Part shown: positions 45,325 through 57,415 of the stretch, piece by piece
How positions within the stretch are numbered: position 1 is the first letter of the stretch
How the letters are laid out: each line of letters begins with the position of its first letter
NCBI GenBank assembly: GCA_015179025.1
Contig: WHUX01000039.1
Span: 329,671-393,670, forward strand
Length of the DNA: 64,000 nucleotides
Direction of reading: 5' to 3'
Source: Terfezia claveryi
Taxonomy: Eukaryota > Ascomycota > Pezizomycetes > Pezizales > Pezizaceae
Position numbers and translations under genes: made by a program
The notes under the pieces: model-generated
The model's database searches: none
Told to the model about the DNA's origin: nothing
The model's input: the letters and a program-made list of their open reading frames with translations, nothing else

Positions 45325-45690
45325 CATTGCCTTCCCTCCGCCGTCCAGCTAGCCATCCCTCCGTCGTCCAGCTTGCCTTACCTCCGTCGTCCAGCTTGCC
45401 ATGCCTCCGCCGTCCAGCTTGCCATCCCTCCATCGTCCAGCTTGCCTTACCTCCGTCGTCCAGCTTGCCATGCCTCCGCCGTCCAGCTTGCCATGCCTCC
45501 GCCGTCCAGCTTGCCTCCCCTCCGCCGTCCCCTTTGCCATATCTCCGCCGTCCAGCTTGCCATCCCTCCACCGTCCAGCTTGCCATCCCTCCATCGTCCA
45601 GCTTGTCTTACCTCCGTCGTCTTGCTTGCCATGCCTCCGTCGTCCAGCTTGCCATGCCTGCCTCCGCCGTCCAGCTTGCCTTACCTCTGC
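45325..45690 (+). repeat. 23-bp minisatellite
   Basis: About 15 units of CCTCCGCCGTCCAGCTTGCC + ATG/ATC/TTA. A 23-bp unit cycles through all three frames, so long repetitive frames open on both strands (the 200- and 138-codon plus frames and the minus frames) without being genes. Confidence 0.8.
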
Positions 45691-45700
45691 ACCAGCCTAG

Positions 45701-46059
45701 TCTACGCTGTACTCCCACCACTTTCGTTCGCAGACCAACGTAGGGGCCAGGTTCTTGGCCTCGAGTTCGCTAGGCAAATGGCAAGGTAGGACAGGTCTGT
45801 TTAATTATATTTCTGTCTCTTGTGGCATTAGCTACCATGTACATAAATATTTAGAAATACTATAGACATTTATTATACTTATGCGTGCATGCGTCCTGGA
45901 TCATTGGTTCACTTCATTCCACGTAGCTGGCCTCAGTTGTAGGGAGGGTAAAGACGCTTCTCTTCGTAGAAACCCAAGGTCCCACCCGCGCGCGTGCAAC
46001 CATATACCTAAGGCGCCGTGGCGTATACCGCGCCTGGGGCAGAGGCCCCAGTATAAAGC
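45701..46059. other. No gene seen
   Basis: Ordinary-composition DNA after the minisatellite; includes a GC-rich patch (GGCGCCGTGGCG) near 46010. No assignable feature. Confidence 0.4.
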
Positions 46060-46215
46060 AGGCTAGCCTTGAATCTTGGCGAGTAATCTGTAGATCACCG
46101 ATTAATCGCGAGTCGAGTTGAGGTTGGAAAAAGCCGACTCGGCGAGTTGTGGAGGAGACGAAAACTCGCTCGCCGAGGCGAGTCTTGGCGAGCGAGGCGA
46201 GTTTTACTCACCCCG
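46060..46215 (-). mobile_element. Possible hAT-type terminal region
   Basis: Read on the minus strand it begins CACGGGGTGAGTAAAACTCG and is dense in GGCGAG / CTCGCC / GCGAGTC subrepeats, a pattern seen at hAT ends (CAGGGGTG... followed by CTCG-rich subterminal repeats). The other end and a transposase were not found, so this is a relic at best. Confidence 0.35.
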
Positions 46216-47557
46216 TGGCGCACACTATGGGAGAGACTTAGAATATAATAGATAGAAGGAGGATAAGGACATTGTATAGAGAATGAATAAATAGAAAGCA
46301 ATTTATCATTGCAATCTGGTGCTTCTGGATAGCTACTAATAGGTACAAGAGTAACTTAGGCAATTTGTAAGTTAGAGGTCACTGAGAGACCAATATCAGA
46401 CAATAGGAAAGTAGAGTCTAAGATTGTTTGGGGTCATGAATGGTATAATGTCTAGGAAGCTAGTATACTTAAAGCAATATCAAGGATAGGCCAAAGGAGA
46501 TTATGGAGCACTAAATAAAGGTAGTCAACAGGAAGTAATTGAAAGCAAATGACAAAGGGCTAGCTCTAGAAGAAAGGAGTATAGGAGGTGTCTCCTACAG
46601 GAAGTAGACAGGTATAGGTATTTCGGAAATAGATAACTAAAGGACACCTCTGGGAGAATCTATTAAAGTGGTATCTTTTGGAGATAGACTATAAAGGGCC
46701 ATCTCCAAGAGAAGAAAGTATGAGAGGTATCTTATAGAGGAAGTAAATAGCCTAGGTATCTCAGAAATAGACTACTAAAGAGCTGGCTCCAGGAGACAGA
46801 CTATTAAGGGGCTCCAAGAGTATAGAAGGTATCTTCTACAGGAATTAGATAGGTCTAAGTCTCTCAGAGATAGACAATATAAGGCCATTCTTGTAGAGGA
46901 CCATCACTGTTGGAGTAGAATCAAAAGATGCAACATCTGAAGGATGTTGTCTCTAATTGGCAGTTTGGCTTTACTAGTGTTAGTAGTGTCAGTAGCATCT
47001 GATACCTAAAAGACAAAGTACTTTCTTTTCTAATATAGTAGTACAATATAAAGTAATAATGTATTAGAGCCTTGAAGAGATTTATATTAGAAAATAAATA
47101 GATATTGGGAATTAGAAGGGTCTTGCAATATTGAATAGAAATCTGAATTTTATAATAATATATTAGTTTTCTTGATAACTAATGCTCTCAATCATAATTT
47201 CAATTATATATATAATTGCAAGCCTAGCCAATCAAAGTACATACTAAATTGTTAAAGTACTGGCAAATCTAATTAAGGTATTATTTCTGTATTCTTATAG
47301 TAAACATATCACTACAAAAGGTGTTTTATATCAAATATAAGTATATTAGTTACAGGTATACCTTGACTAGTCTCATATAGTAAATAAGTAAATTGTAGAT
47401 ACAAGAATATACTTGCTTGTGTTTTACCTTAGTCACTATATATATATTTATATCTCATAAAAACTGGCAACTATTTAAAGTTATACTCAGTACTATTCTA
47501 ATAGCAGAGTTAATATATTATAGTTCTTAGCCTAGCTATAATCTATAGTGGTACTAT
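46216..47557. other. AT-rich relic DNA with a degenerate tandem repeat
   Basis: From 46560 to 46890 there are three to four degenerate units of 85-100 bp, each with GGTGTCTCCTACAGGAAGTAG, then TCTCAGAGATAGACTA and CCATCTCCAAGAG type segments. The GTCTCC motif also recurs at 38441-38540. Nothing coding is supportable. Confidence 0.45.
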
Positions 47558-48247
47558 TGTAATGATGGCTCTGGGACAAGGCAACTAAGGGGTATGCCAG
47601 AGCAAGGACAGGAACGAGGTGAGATACACATTGGAGCACTACGTGTATGACTAGGAAAACTAGGCTTGTCACGAACATCTATCACAGATGTCATAGATGA
47701 TGTTATGGAGGGCAGGATGTTCAGAAGGCTGGGGCTAGAGCAAGACACACATAGGAATGCTATGTGTGTGATCAGACGAAGGTTGGAATAGGAGGCAAGG
47801 GCAAGAGGCAAGAAATGCAGAGGGCAAGGGGCACAAGACACGTAGAGGCAGTTGCTATGTGTGTCGGAGAGAGGCAGCTATACTGCAGAGCTATTCACGA
47901 GACAAAAGGATGCACAAGGGAGGTGCATAAGTGCTAGGAGAGGCAAGGCCCTATATTGGATATACAAGACGTTAGATAGGGATCCAACGATAGTACAAGG
48001 GACAGGAACTATAAATACATAATTCTAATCCAGAGCAATGGAAGGAATAAGCTTCCCAAGATCCCTATCTCGAAAGCCAAACAAGATAATGATAACCCAT
48101 CACCTGCAATTGCAGGTGATGACAAAGACAATAATGACAATAATCCATTACTTGTAATTGCAGGTGATGATAAAGACAACAATGGCAATAACCCATCACC
48201 TGTGATCATACGTGATGATAAAGACAACTGAGCACACAGTTGTGACA
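47558..48247 (-). repeat. Element F 3' LTR (enlarged B type)
   Basis: 690 bp, TGTAATGATGG...AGTTGTGACA. It carries three B-type palindromes (48093-48215). It is over 100 bp longer than other B LTRs because a 60-bp segment is partly duplicated around an extra piece containing AACATCTATCACAGATGT (about 47676-47735). Confidence 0.78.
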
Positions 48248-49481
48248 CTATTTACCTTTTAGGCTGGAGCTCCAGTGACTAGAAGGCCTGGACATGACAA
48301 CTGGCAAAATCAACACAGGAAACAATAACAAAGGCAATGACAAGGACTCCAACTCCAAACAACAAAAAAACAAGAAGAATGAGAAGAATGAGAGTTGGAT
48401 GGGCCCCACTGTGTGACTCTCGAAAGGCATAATATCATTCCATTGGCCGAGGCTTCCTTGTGTATTGCTAGTAGAACAGGGTGACCAAATCCTATACATT
48501 CTCCAAGTCCTCTATGGGTTGCCAAGTAGCCTCCTTGTCCCCAAACTATTTAACCTTATATTATAGATAACTGTACCTCTTCCTCGAGTCCAATACCCCT
48601 TCGACCTCCTACTCTTCCTTACTCTCGACCACCATAAGAGGAAGGGGGGGGTGCTTCTATCCTGGAAGGGGGTCATATGCCGTAGGCTCAACTTTCGATA
48701 TGTGGACAACTGGGTGGTATTTGATGCCCTTGAGGAACTTCAACCAGTAGGCATGAGTGCCCACAGTAGCCAACACCTCAAATGGACCTAGGAACTTGTG
48801 GTTGAGCTTGTGAAATAGCTGTTCTGTCTGGAAGTGCTGGCTAGAGAGCCATACCTTATCTCCTAGCTAATACTTGAGGGCTAGCAACCATAATCTATTG
48901 GCATATTTAGCTTGCCTGGCTTGCACATATCCCAGCTCGGCTTTCAGGGTAGTATGAAGTTCAGAAATCTATGTGGTAAACTCCTTAGCTGGGATATTCT
49001 CCCTGGCCTTGTGTAGAGGTGCTAGGGAGTCTGCCAACCGAGGGTGCCAGCAATAATTGGCCAGGAATGAGGAGGTTTTCAGGGTCTCAGAGAAGTGGTT
49101 GTTAGTAGAGAATTCGTAGGTGGCTAGCAATGAAACCTAGTTATTCTGCTGGTAATTAATGTACACCCTTAGATATTGCTCCATGATAGCATTCATACGT
49201 TCTGACTAGCCATTAGTTTGAGAGTGGTATGCCGTAGACAGGTATACTTCAATACCCAACAGCTAACAGAATGTTTTCCAGAAGTCGGCGATGAACTAAG
49301 GGCTACGGTCTGAAACAATCGACACAGGGAGGCCATGGTAATGGAAGACATTATCTAGGTAGAGGGATGTCAATTCGGGAGCCGAGCAGGTGTTTCAACA
49401 GACTATCATTTGCTTCATTTTTGTTAACCAATCCACTACTATCAAGATGGCATTGAATCTCGAGTCTTCCAGCAATCCAGT
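48248..49481 (-). pseudogene. Element F integrase C-terminus and chromodomain
   Basis: Aligned with 49980-51240 of A1: polypurine complement at 48248, chromodomain near 48510-48640, the WLSSQHF / HKFLGPFEV region near 48790-48870, and integrase core near 49090-49470. TAG stops in several Gln/Trp positions. Confidence 0.7.
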
Positions 49482-49979
49482 TGTAACGAGGGCTCAAGGG
49501 ACAAGGCGACCAAGGGGTACGCCGGGGCAAGGGCAAGACTAGGGTAACACACACGTAGAAACGCTACGTGAGTGACTAGAGGAGAGGCTAGGACGGGGGC
49601 AAGGGCGAGAGCGAGAGAGGCAGAGGGCAAGGGGCACGAGACATGCGGAGGCAGTTGCTGCGTGTGTCAGGGGAGGCAGATGCTGCAGAGTTATTTGTAC
49701 GAGACAAGGATGTGCACAAGGGAGGTGCACAAGCGCTGGGAGAAGCAAGGTCCTGTATTGGTATACAAGACGTTGGATAGGGATCCAACGAGAGGGCGGA
49801 GAGAGCAAGCTATATATACAGGATTCCTTCCTGGCTTGCCAAGGCCACCGGAAGGAATAAGGTTCCCGAGACCCCTTATCTCGGGAACAGAGATAACAAC
49901 GATATCAATCAACAATAACAAGAGTCGGACGGAATCCCGTCTGACTCTCAAACCCGGCTAGGAAAGGACGGTTGTGATA
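49482..49979 (-). repeat. Element A1 3' LTR
   Basis: 498 bp, TGTAACGAGGG...GTTGTGATA. It carries one 26-bp palindrome (49922-49947, arm GAGTCGGACGG) and a second one around CCGAGACCCCTTATCTCGGG. Confidence 0.92.
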
Positions 49980-49995
49980 CTATCCCCCCTTTAGG
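49980..49995 (-). other. A1 polypurine tract
   Basis: CTATCCCCCCTTTAGG on the plus strand, identical in complement to the A2 tract and adjacent to the LTR. Confidence 0.75.
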
Positions 49996-50244
49996 CTTGG
50001 AGCCCCAGCGACGAAAGACAAGGCGAAAGGCAAGACAAAAACAAACAAACAAAGCAGGTGACTAAAACCAATAACCCATAACACAACCCCAACGCCGGAA
50101 GTACGTACCAACAATAATCCCAACAACAATGACAATAACAACAGTGACAAAACAACCCTAATAACCAATTCCAGGACGACAAGAACATCATTGGGCAGGG
50201 CGAGGCTTTCGGAGGTAATGCTGGTAGAACAGAGTGACCAAGTC

Positions 50245-50787
50245 CTATGCATTTTCCAGGTCCTCCGCTAGTTGCCAAGTCGTCTCCTCATCTCCCAGCC
50301 ATTTGACCTTATATTGCAGGTGCCCATACCTTTTTCGGGAGTCCAGCACTTCCTCTACCTCCCATTCCTCCTCACCTTCGATAACCACAGGGGGAGGTGG
50401 AGGGTGTTTCTGGCCGGAGAGAGGGTCTCTAGCAGCAGGTTCGATCTCGGAGACATGGACGACTGGATGTCGTTTGATGTCTTTGGGGAACCTCAATCGA
50501 TAGGCATGAGTGCCCACAGCGGCCACCACCTCGAATGGACCCAGGAACTTATGGTCGAGCTTGCGAAATGGCCGTTCTGTCCGGAAGTGCCTGCTGGAGA
50601 GCCACACCTTATCTCCTGGCTGATACCTGGGGGCTGGCAACCGTGATCCGTTGGCATGCTCCGCTTGCCTAGCTTGAGCATATACCAGTTCGGCTCTTAG
50701 GGTGGAGTGCAACTCAGCAATCTCCGTGGCGAACTCCTTAGCTAGGGTGTTCTCCCTAGCCTTGTGCAGAGGTGCTAGAGAGTCCAC
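50245..50787 (-). pseudogene. Element A1 integrase C-terminus with chromodomain
   Basis: 180 open codons. They begin MDSLAPLHKARENTLAKEFA, pass the GPY/F-like module (GDKVWLSSRHF, LDHKFLGPFEVV, YRLRFPKD, HPVVHVSEIEPA) and end in a chromodomain at residues about 131-180 (EEEWEVEEVLDSRKRYGHLQ, YKVKWLGDEETTWQLAEDL). The aromatic residues typical of methyl-lysine cages are present as Trp in EWEVE and KVKW. Known chromoviral integrases use this domain to target heterochromatin. The frame is continuous with the integrase at 50929-51735 except for the TAG. Confidence 0.88.
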
Positions 50788-50928
50788 GAAACGAGGGTGC
50801 CAGCCATAATTGGCCAGGAACGGGGAGGTTTTTAGAGACTCCGAGAAATGGTTGTTAGCGGTGAACTCACAGGTTGCCAGCAGCGAAACCCAGTTGTTTT
50901 GCTGGTAATTGACGTATGCTCTCAGGTA

Positions 50929-51735
50929 CTACTCCATGATTGCATTCATTCTCTCGGACTGACCATCTGTTTGGGGGTGATATGCCGTGGAGAGGTGTAC
51001 GTTGATTCCCAGAAGCTTACAGAATACCTTCCAGAAGTCCGAGACAAATTGGGGGCCGCAGTCCGAGACGACAGACTTGGGGAGACCATGGTAGTGGAAT
51101 ACATGGTTGAGGTAGAGGCCGGCGAGGTCCCGGGCAGAACAGATATCATGACAAGGTATAACATGCCTCATTTTGGTCAATCGGTCTACTACCATAAGAA
51201 TAGCGTTAAACCCCGAATCCTCCAGCAACCCAGTCACAAAGTCTATAGTTAGGTGTTGCCAAGGCTGGTCTGGGATCTCTAGGGGCTTCAGGGTCCCATA
51301 AGGAGCGTGGCGGACAGGCTTAGCACGCTTGCAAACGTGGCAGTTCCATATGTACCGCTCCACGTCCTTCCGTTGGTCAATACATGTGTATTCCCTGGCC
51401 AGAAGCTCTAACGTTTTGGCCACTCCAGGGTGACCTGCAGCCAGGCTGTCATGGTGTTCCTTGATCAATCTAAGGCGCAGCTCTCCTTCCGGCACATACA
51501 GCCATTCGAGGTGGTAGAGGAGGCCTTCCTGGATGGTACACTCGGCTAGGGAGATCTTAGGGTGGCGGTGCTGGCCAGAATCCACTGCGGTGATAATTTC
51601 CTTGGCCAGGGGGTCGTCCATATATGCCTGTCTCACTAGTTGTCGGAGGTCAGCCTCAGCCTCAGCTACCGCATCAGCCTCAGCCTCAGCAAGGACATTG
51701 GCCGCCAGATCAAGGTTTTCGGGCTTCAATACCAC
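50929..51735 (-). pseudogene. Element A1 integrase core
   Basis: 268 codons. The zinc-binding N-terminus (EHHDSLAAGHPGVAKTLELL, NCHVCKRAK) is followed by the DDE core: IDFVTGLLEDSGFNAILMVV (first Asp), SDCGPQFVSDFWKVFCKLL (second Asp; Arg of SDRGPQF is Cys) and YHPQTDGQSERMNAIME (Glu). The reading stops at TAG 50929-50931 where the related copies have CAG (Gln). Upstream lies an Ala/Glu/Asp-rich linker (AEAEADAVAEAEADLRQL). Confidence 0.9.
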
Positions 51736-51749
51736 CTGATTTTGGTATT

Positions 51750-53978
<2,229 letters not shown>

Positions 53979-54013
53979 ATGGCCTAGGGCAGGTCCCTTG
54001 CTAGTGTCAGTAA

Positions 54014-55191
54014 CTAGGCAAGGGACAGGGCTTTTCCCGACTCGTCAAGCTCCTCAATCTTGGGCACTGGGGTATCGGAGATAGCGTGGATGGCGAGAGA
54101 GCGATTCTTTCGAAGGGGGCAAGCTACAATGAAGTGGTCGGCCTTCCCATAGGCTATGCATAGCCCATTATTCCGGCGGCGTTCCCTCTCTTCTTGGGTC
54201 AGGCGGGGTCTGCCTAATGATAAATCCATGGGGGTGGGCCCTCCTGCCACCAACGATGGGTGTGCTGGTTGATTGGCGGGGGCAGGGGCCTGAGCTGCTT
54301 TAGTGGCATGGTATTGCTGGGGTGGTGGGAGACGGGGTGCTGGCCTGAACGGTAGGCGGTTGTAGAGCCGGGACATCCGCTGTTCCACCCGGTAGGCCTG
54401 GTCGATCAACTCCTCGAGGGTATCAACCGTGGGGAGGGTAACCATGGCTTGTTGGAGCTCATCACTGAGCCCCTCCTGGAATTGCTCGAACTTAGCCTGG
54501 TCGTTCCACCTTACCTCTGCGGCCAGCCTCGAGAACTCTGCGATGTAAGTAGACAGCTCTGAGTTGCGCTGTCTCAGTGCCCGGAGTGCTCGACTGGCCG
54601 TCCCCACTGTATCAGGATCTCCGAACGCCTGATCCAAGATAACAAACAAGGCTGAGACGTTGTCGAGCTTGATCCCTGTCTCGAGCACATATGGCTGGAT
54701 TTGATCCATGGCCTTGCCCTCCAGCAGGGCAAACACATAGGCCAGGGGTGTTGTTCTGATGGAAACCTAGCCGAATCCCCACTCAACTTCAAGTTCACCG
54801 CATTTTTCCAGGCTTGTAGACGAGCCCTATCCCTATTGAACTTAGGGGGGGTGGGGATACTTTCCGTTTTGGCGGTGGTGGTTGGCGTAGAGATAGCCAG
54901 ATCCGCCAGGGCGCGGCCGAGGTTTTGGACCATGGTCCGTTCGGTGGCTAGGGCAAGGTTCACATGGTCGAGATCCGTCTGGAGGACCGTGATCTCTTCA
55001 TCGGCGGATCTCAGCTTTTGTTCGGCCACGGCCAGGCTGTTGCCGAGTTTGGCCCCGATGGCATCCATGGCCTCGAAGATGTCGATGATTTCTTGATGAT
55101 AGGCATTCAATTCGTTCGGGCCTGAGGGTATAGGGGAGCTTCTCCAGGTCTGGAACCTGACGGCGGGTGGTGGGAGAGCTACTCCTGACAT
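54014..55191 (-). pseudogene. Element A1 gag
   Basis: ATG at 55191 starts MSGVALPPPAVRFQTWRSSP. Next come a coiled-coil segment (EQKLRSADEEITVLQTDLDH) and the capsid block PTPPKFNRDRARLQAWKNAV. A frameshift near 54745 interrupts the frame, and the second part resumes at FALLEGKAMDQIQPYVLETG through YRVEQRMSRLYNRLPFRPAP to the nucleocapsid CIAYGKADHFIVAC, where the second Cys of the CCHC knuckle is Tyr (TGT to TAT). The stop at 54014-54016 lies after KALSLA. Pol is in the -1 frame relative to gag at this point. Confidence 0.88.
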
Positions 55192-55216
55192 GACTGCATA
55201 CCAGTTGGTCCAAAGG

Positions 55217-55225
55217 ATCCAATGT
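55217..55225 (-). other. A1 primer-binding site (self-priming type, predicted)
   Basis: Minus-strand ACATTGGAT, two bases inside the 5' LTR. It pairs with ATCCAACGT at the predicted mRNA start (55524-55516) with one mismatch caused by a G-to-A change. Confidence 0.55.
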
Positions 55226-55227
55226 AG

Positions 55228-55725
55228 TATAACGAGGGCTCAGGGGACAAGGCGACCAAGGGGTACGCCGGGGTAAGGGCAAGACTAGGGTAACACACAC
55301 ATAGGAACGCTATGTGAGTGACTAGAGGAGAGGCTAGGACGGGGGCAAGGGCGAGGGCGAGAGAGGCAGAGGGCAAGGGGCACGAGACACACAGAGGCAG
55401 TTGCCGCGTGTGTTAGAGGAGGCAGATGCTGCAGAGTTATTTGTACGAGACAAGGATGTGCACAAGGGAGGTGCACAAGCGCTGGGAGAAGCAAGGTCCT
55501 GTATTGGTATACAAGACGTTGGATGGGGATCCAACAAGAGGGCGGAGAGAGCAAGCTATATATACAGGATTCCTTCCTGGCTGGCCAAGGCCACCGGAAG
55601 GAATAAGGTTCCTGAGACCCCTTATCTCGGGAACAGAGATAACAACGATATCAATCAACAATAACGAGAGTCGGACGGAATCCCGTCTGACTCTCAAACC
55701 CGGCTAGGAAAGGATGGTTGTGACA
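55228..55725 (-). repeat. Element A1 5' LTR
   Basis: 498 bp; the palindrome is at 55668-55693. It differs from the 3' LTR by about 19 transitions and one transversion by hand alignment. Confidence 0.92.
55516..55564 (-). promoter_or_regulatory. A1 promoter: TATA box and predicted start
   Basis: TATATATA at 55557-55564 on either strand, 33 nt before the predicted start at 55524 (ATCCAACGT reading down). The start lies in the GTTGGAT/ATCCAAC hairpin at 55518-55535. Confidence 0.6.
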
Positions 55726-55730
55726 CCAGT

Positions 55731-56413
55731 AATGAAGTCTATAGTCAGGTGTTGCCAAGGTTGTTCTGGGACTTCCAGGGGCTTCAGGGTACCATAAGGA
55801 GTGTGGTGGATGGGTTTGGCATACTTGTAAACATGAAATTCCATATGTACCACTCCACTTCCTTCTGTTAGTTAATCTACATATATTGTCTGGACAGCAA
55901 CTCTAACATCTTAGCTACTCCAGAGTGACCTGCTGCTAGTGTGTCATAGTATTATTTGATCAATCGCAGGTGTAGCTCATCGTCTGCAGGTACGTAGAGG
56001 CAGTCCAGGTAGTAGAGAAGGCTGTCCTGAGTTGTACACTCGTCCAGGGAAATCTTGGTGTGGCGGTACTGGCCGGAATCTACTATGGTGATAATGTCTT
56101 TGGCCAGTGGGTCTTCTACATATGCCCTTTTTACCTGTTATTGGAGATCACTTCTAGTATCTATATTGGCCTCAACATCCACGATCTCAGCTTCAGCCTT
56201 AGCCTCAGCTACAACATTGGCGGCTAGGTCAAGATTTTCCGGCTTTTGTACCACCTGGTTCTGGTATTTTAGCCTTTTATTCCCCCCCTTAGAGAGATCT
56301 CCTAATCTCCTAGTCAATGCATCTGGTTTTCCACCAGCCTTTCCTGGCCAGTACTTAATTTTGAAGTTGAACCAAGACAGGAATTCCGACCACCTAGCCT
56401 GCCAGCGATTCAG
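55731..56413 (-). pseudogene. Element F, right part (integrase and RNase H end)
   Basis: Continues the integrase of F from 49481: linker to the zinc-binding domain (55740-56100), Ala/Glu-rich linker (56130-56240), then the end of RNase H (56290-56413). Cut by the X LTR at 56414. Confidence 0.75.
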
Positions 56414-57093
56414 TGTAATGAATGGTACTAGATAGTATTCATTTAGTACCGTTTATACAATCTATATCTGTAGGCATGGACGTTTGTGTATTTCGGTTCT
56501 GCTGAGGTAAGACCTCAAAAGGGTAGGGAGATTACTATATAGAACGTTCCCGGAGGGAACAGTAATTAACTGGTGTAATCTATCTTATATGATTTGTGCT
56601 ATCTAAGCTATATGATCTTGATCTGATCGGAATATTGGCTTGCTTGCTCTGTATGCTTGCTTGTGTGCTTCTTATCTTTCTGTGGATTCCAGAGGGAATC
56701 CAGCGGCCTATTTATACTCCTCTGAGATCTGATGACTAAGGAAATAAATACAATAAAGGGTGGTATACCAGAAGGTGGTACGCTGTACAAAAGGGGGTTA
56801 TATGGCTATAGTAATGAGTCACATACCTTAAATGATAGTCATGTGGCTATAGTAATGAGTCACATGCCTTGAACAGAGGTCACGCGGCCATAATGATGGT
56901 GTCTTCATATGGCAAGTGCTATGGAACTTCCCATGGCAAATTCCGCGTACTATGGACACTTATAAAGCAATAGGAGGTGGTTGAAGGCTAGTCCTTCAAT
57001 CGAGAGGGTTAGTTACATAACATAGTAGTAATATAGGAAATACAAAAGTATATAATCAATTATATAAGCAATGAAACAACTTTCTCCATTACA
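56414..57093 (-). repeat. Element X 3' LTR
   Basis: 680 bp. On the minus strand it starts TGTAATGGAG and ends CCATTCATTACA, so the ends are inverted (TGTAATG/CATTACA). TATAAATA box near 56709-56716. A direct repeat places TGAGTCAC at 56815-56822 and 56856-56863. TTCAG at 56409-56413 is the candidate target copy; its partner would be outside the window. Confidence 0.85.
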
Positions 57094-57415
57094 CTTCCCT
57101 ACATAGAAGGATTTCCTATCCTTACTTCTCTCGCTCTGCCATATTGGTTTCCATACGTCCTAAGATTTGATACATTGTTAATACATTAACTTTAATATGA
57201 ATATCCTTAGTGTTTCCTTAACTCATGATTATATCTCGTTCTTGTTAGATGAGAGCTCGGGTCTCATCTCTGGTTTGTGGTCCTTGTTTTCCTTTAGTTC
57301 TTTGACGTCTCTTAAATGTATCTTCCATACTTCCGGTCGTCCAGAAGTCTTGAAGAATTTTGGTAGTGATATCCTTGGCATTTATCCAGGAATCATGTTT
57401 AGGAGAGTATCCTAG
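57094..57415 (-). other. Element X 3' untranslated region and polypurine tract
   Basis: Between the chromodomain stop and the LTR. The bases next to the LTR read AGGGAAG on the minus strand, a short purine tract. Confidence 0.5.

Larger units (their letters stand above)
40385..45700. repeat. Mosaic minisatellite/inverted-repeat block
   Basis: About 5.3 kb of non-coding, moderately GC-rich DNA embedded in AT-rich relic DNA. It consists of at least eight different short tandem arrays (described individually) and two nested inverted repeat pairs (42630-42982 with 44688-45037; 43236-43372 with 43680-43822). Modules at 40761-41340 are also found in the foldback element at 33193-35220, in both orientations, there heavily RIP-mutated. 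No protein-coding gene is credible in it. A large foldback-type mobile element, or several, is the best reading. Confidence 0.55.
47558..49481 (-). mobile_element. Element F, left part (continues at 55731-56413)
   Basis: A B-related gypsy chromovirus on the minus strand. Its 3' LTR is at 47558-48247 and its integrase end and chromodomain at 48248-49481. It was split by A1 in the integrase core: the sequence before 49481 and after 55731 is contiguous when A1 and one CCAGT are removed. Its upstream half is cut again at 56413 by element X. Confidence 0.8.

Noticed and set aside
45141..45743. 200-codon plus frame and its partner frames
   Set aside because: They are read-through of the 23-bp minisatellite; no non-repetitive conserved domain, and equally long frames exist on the other strand.
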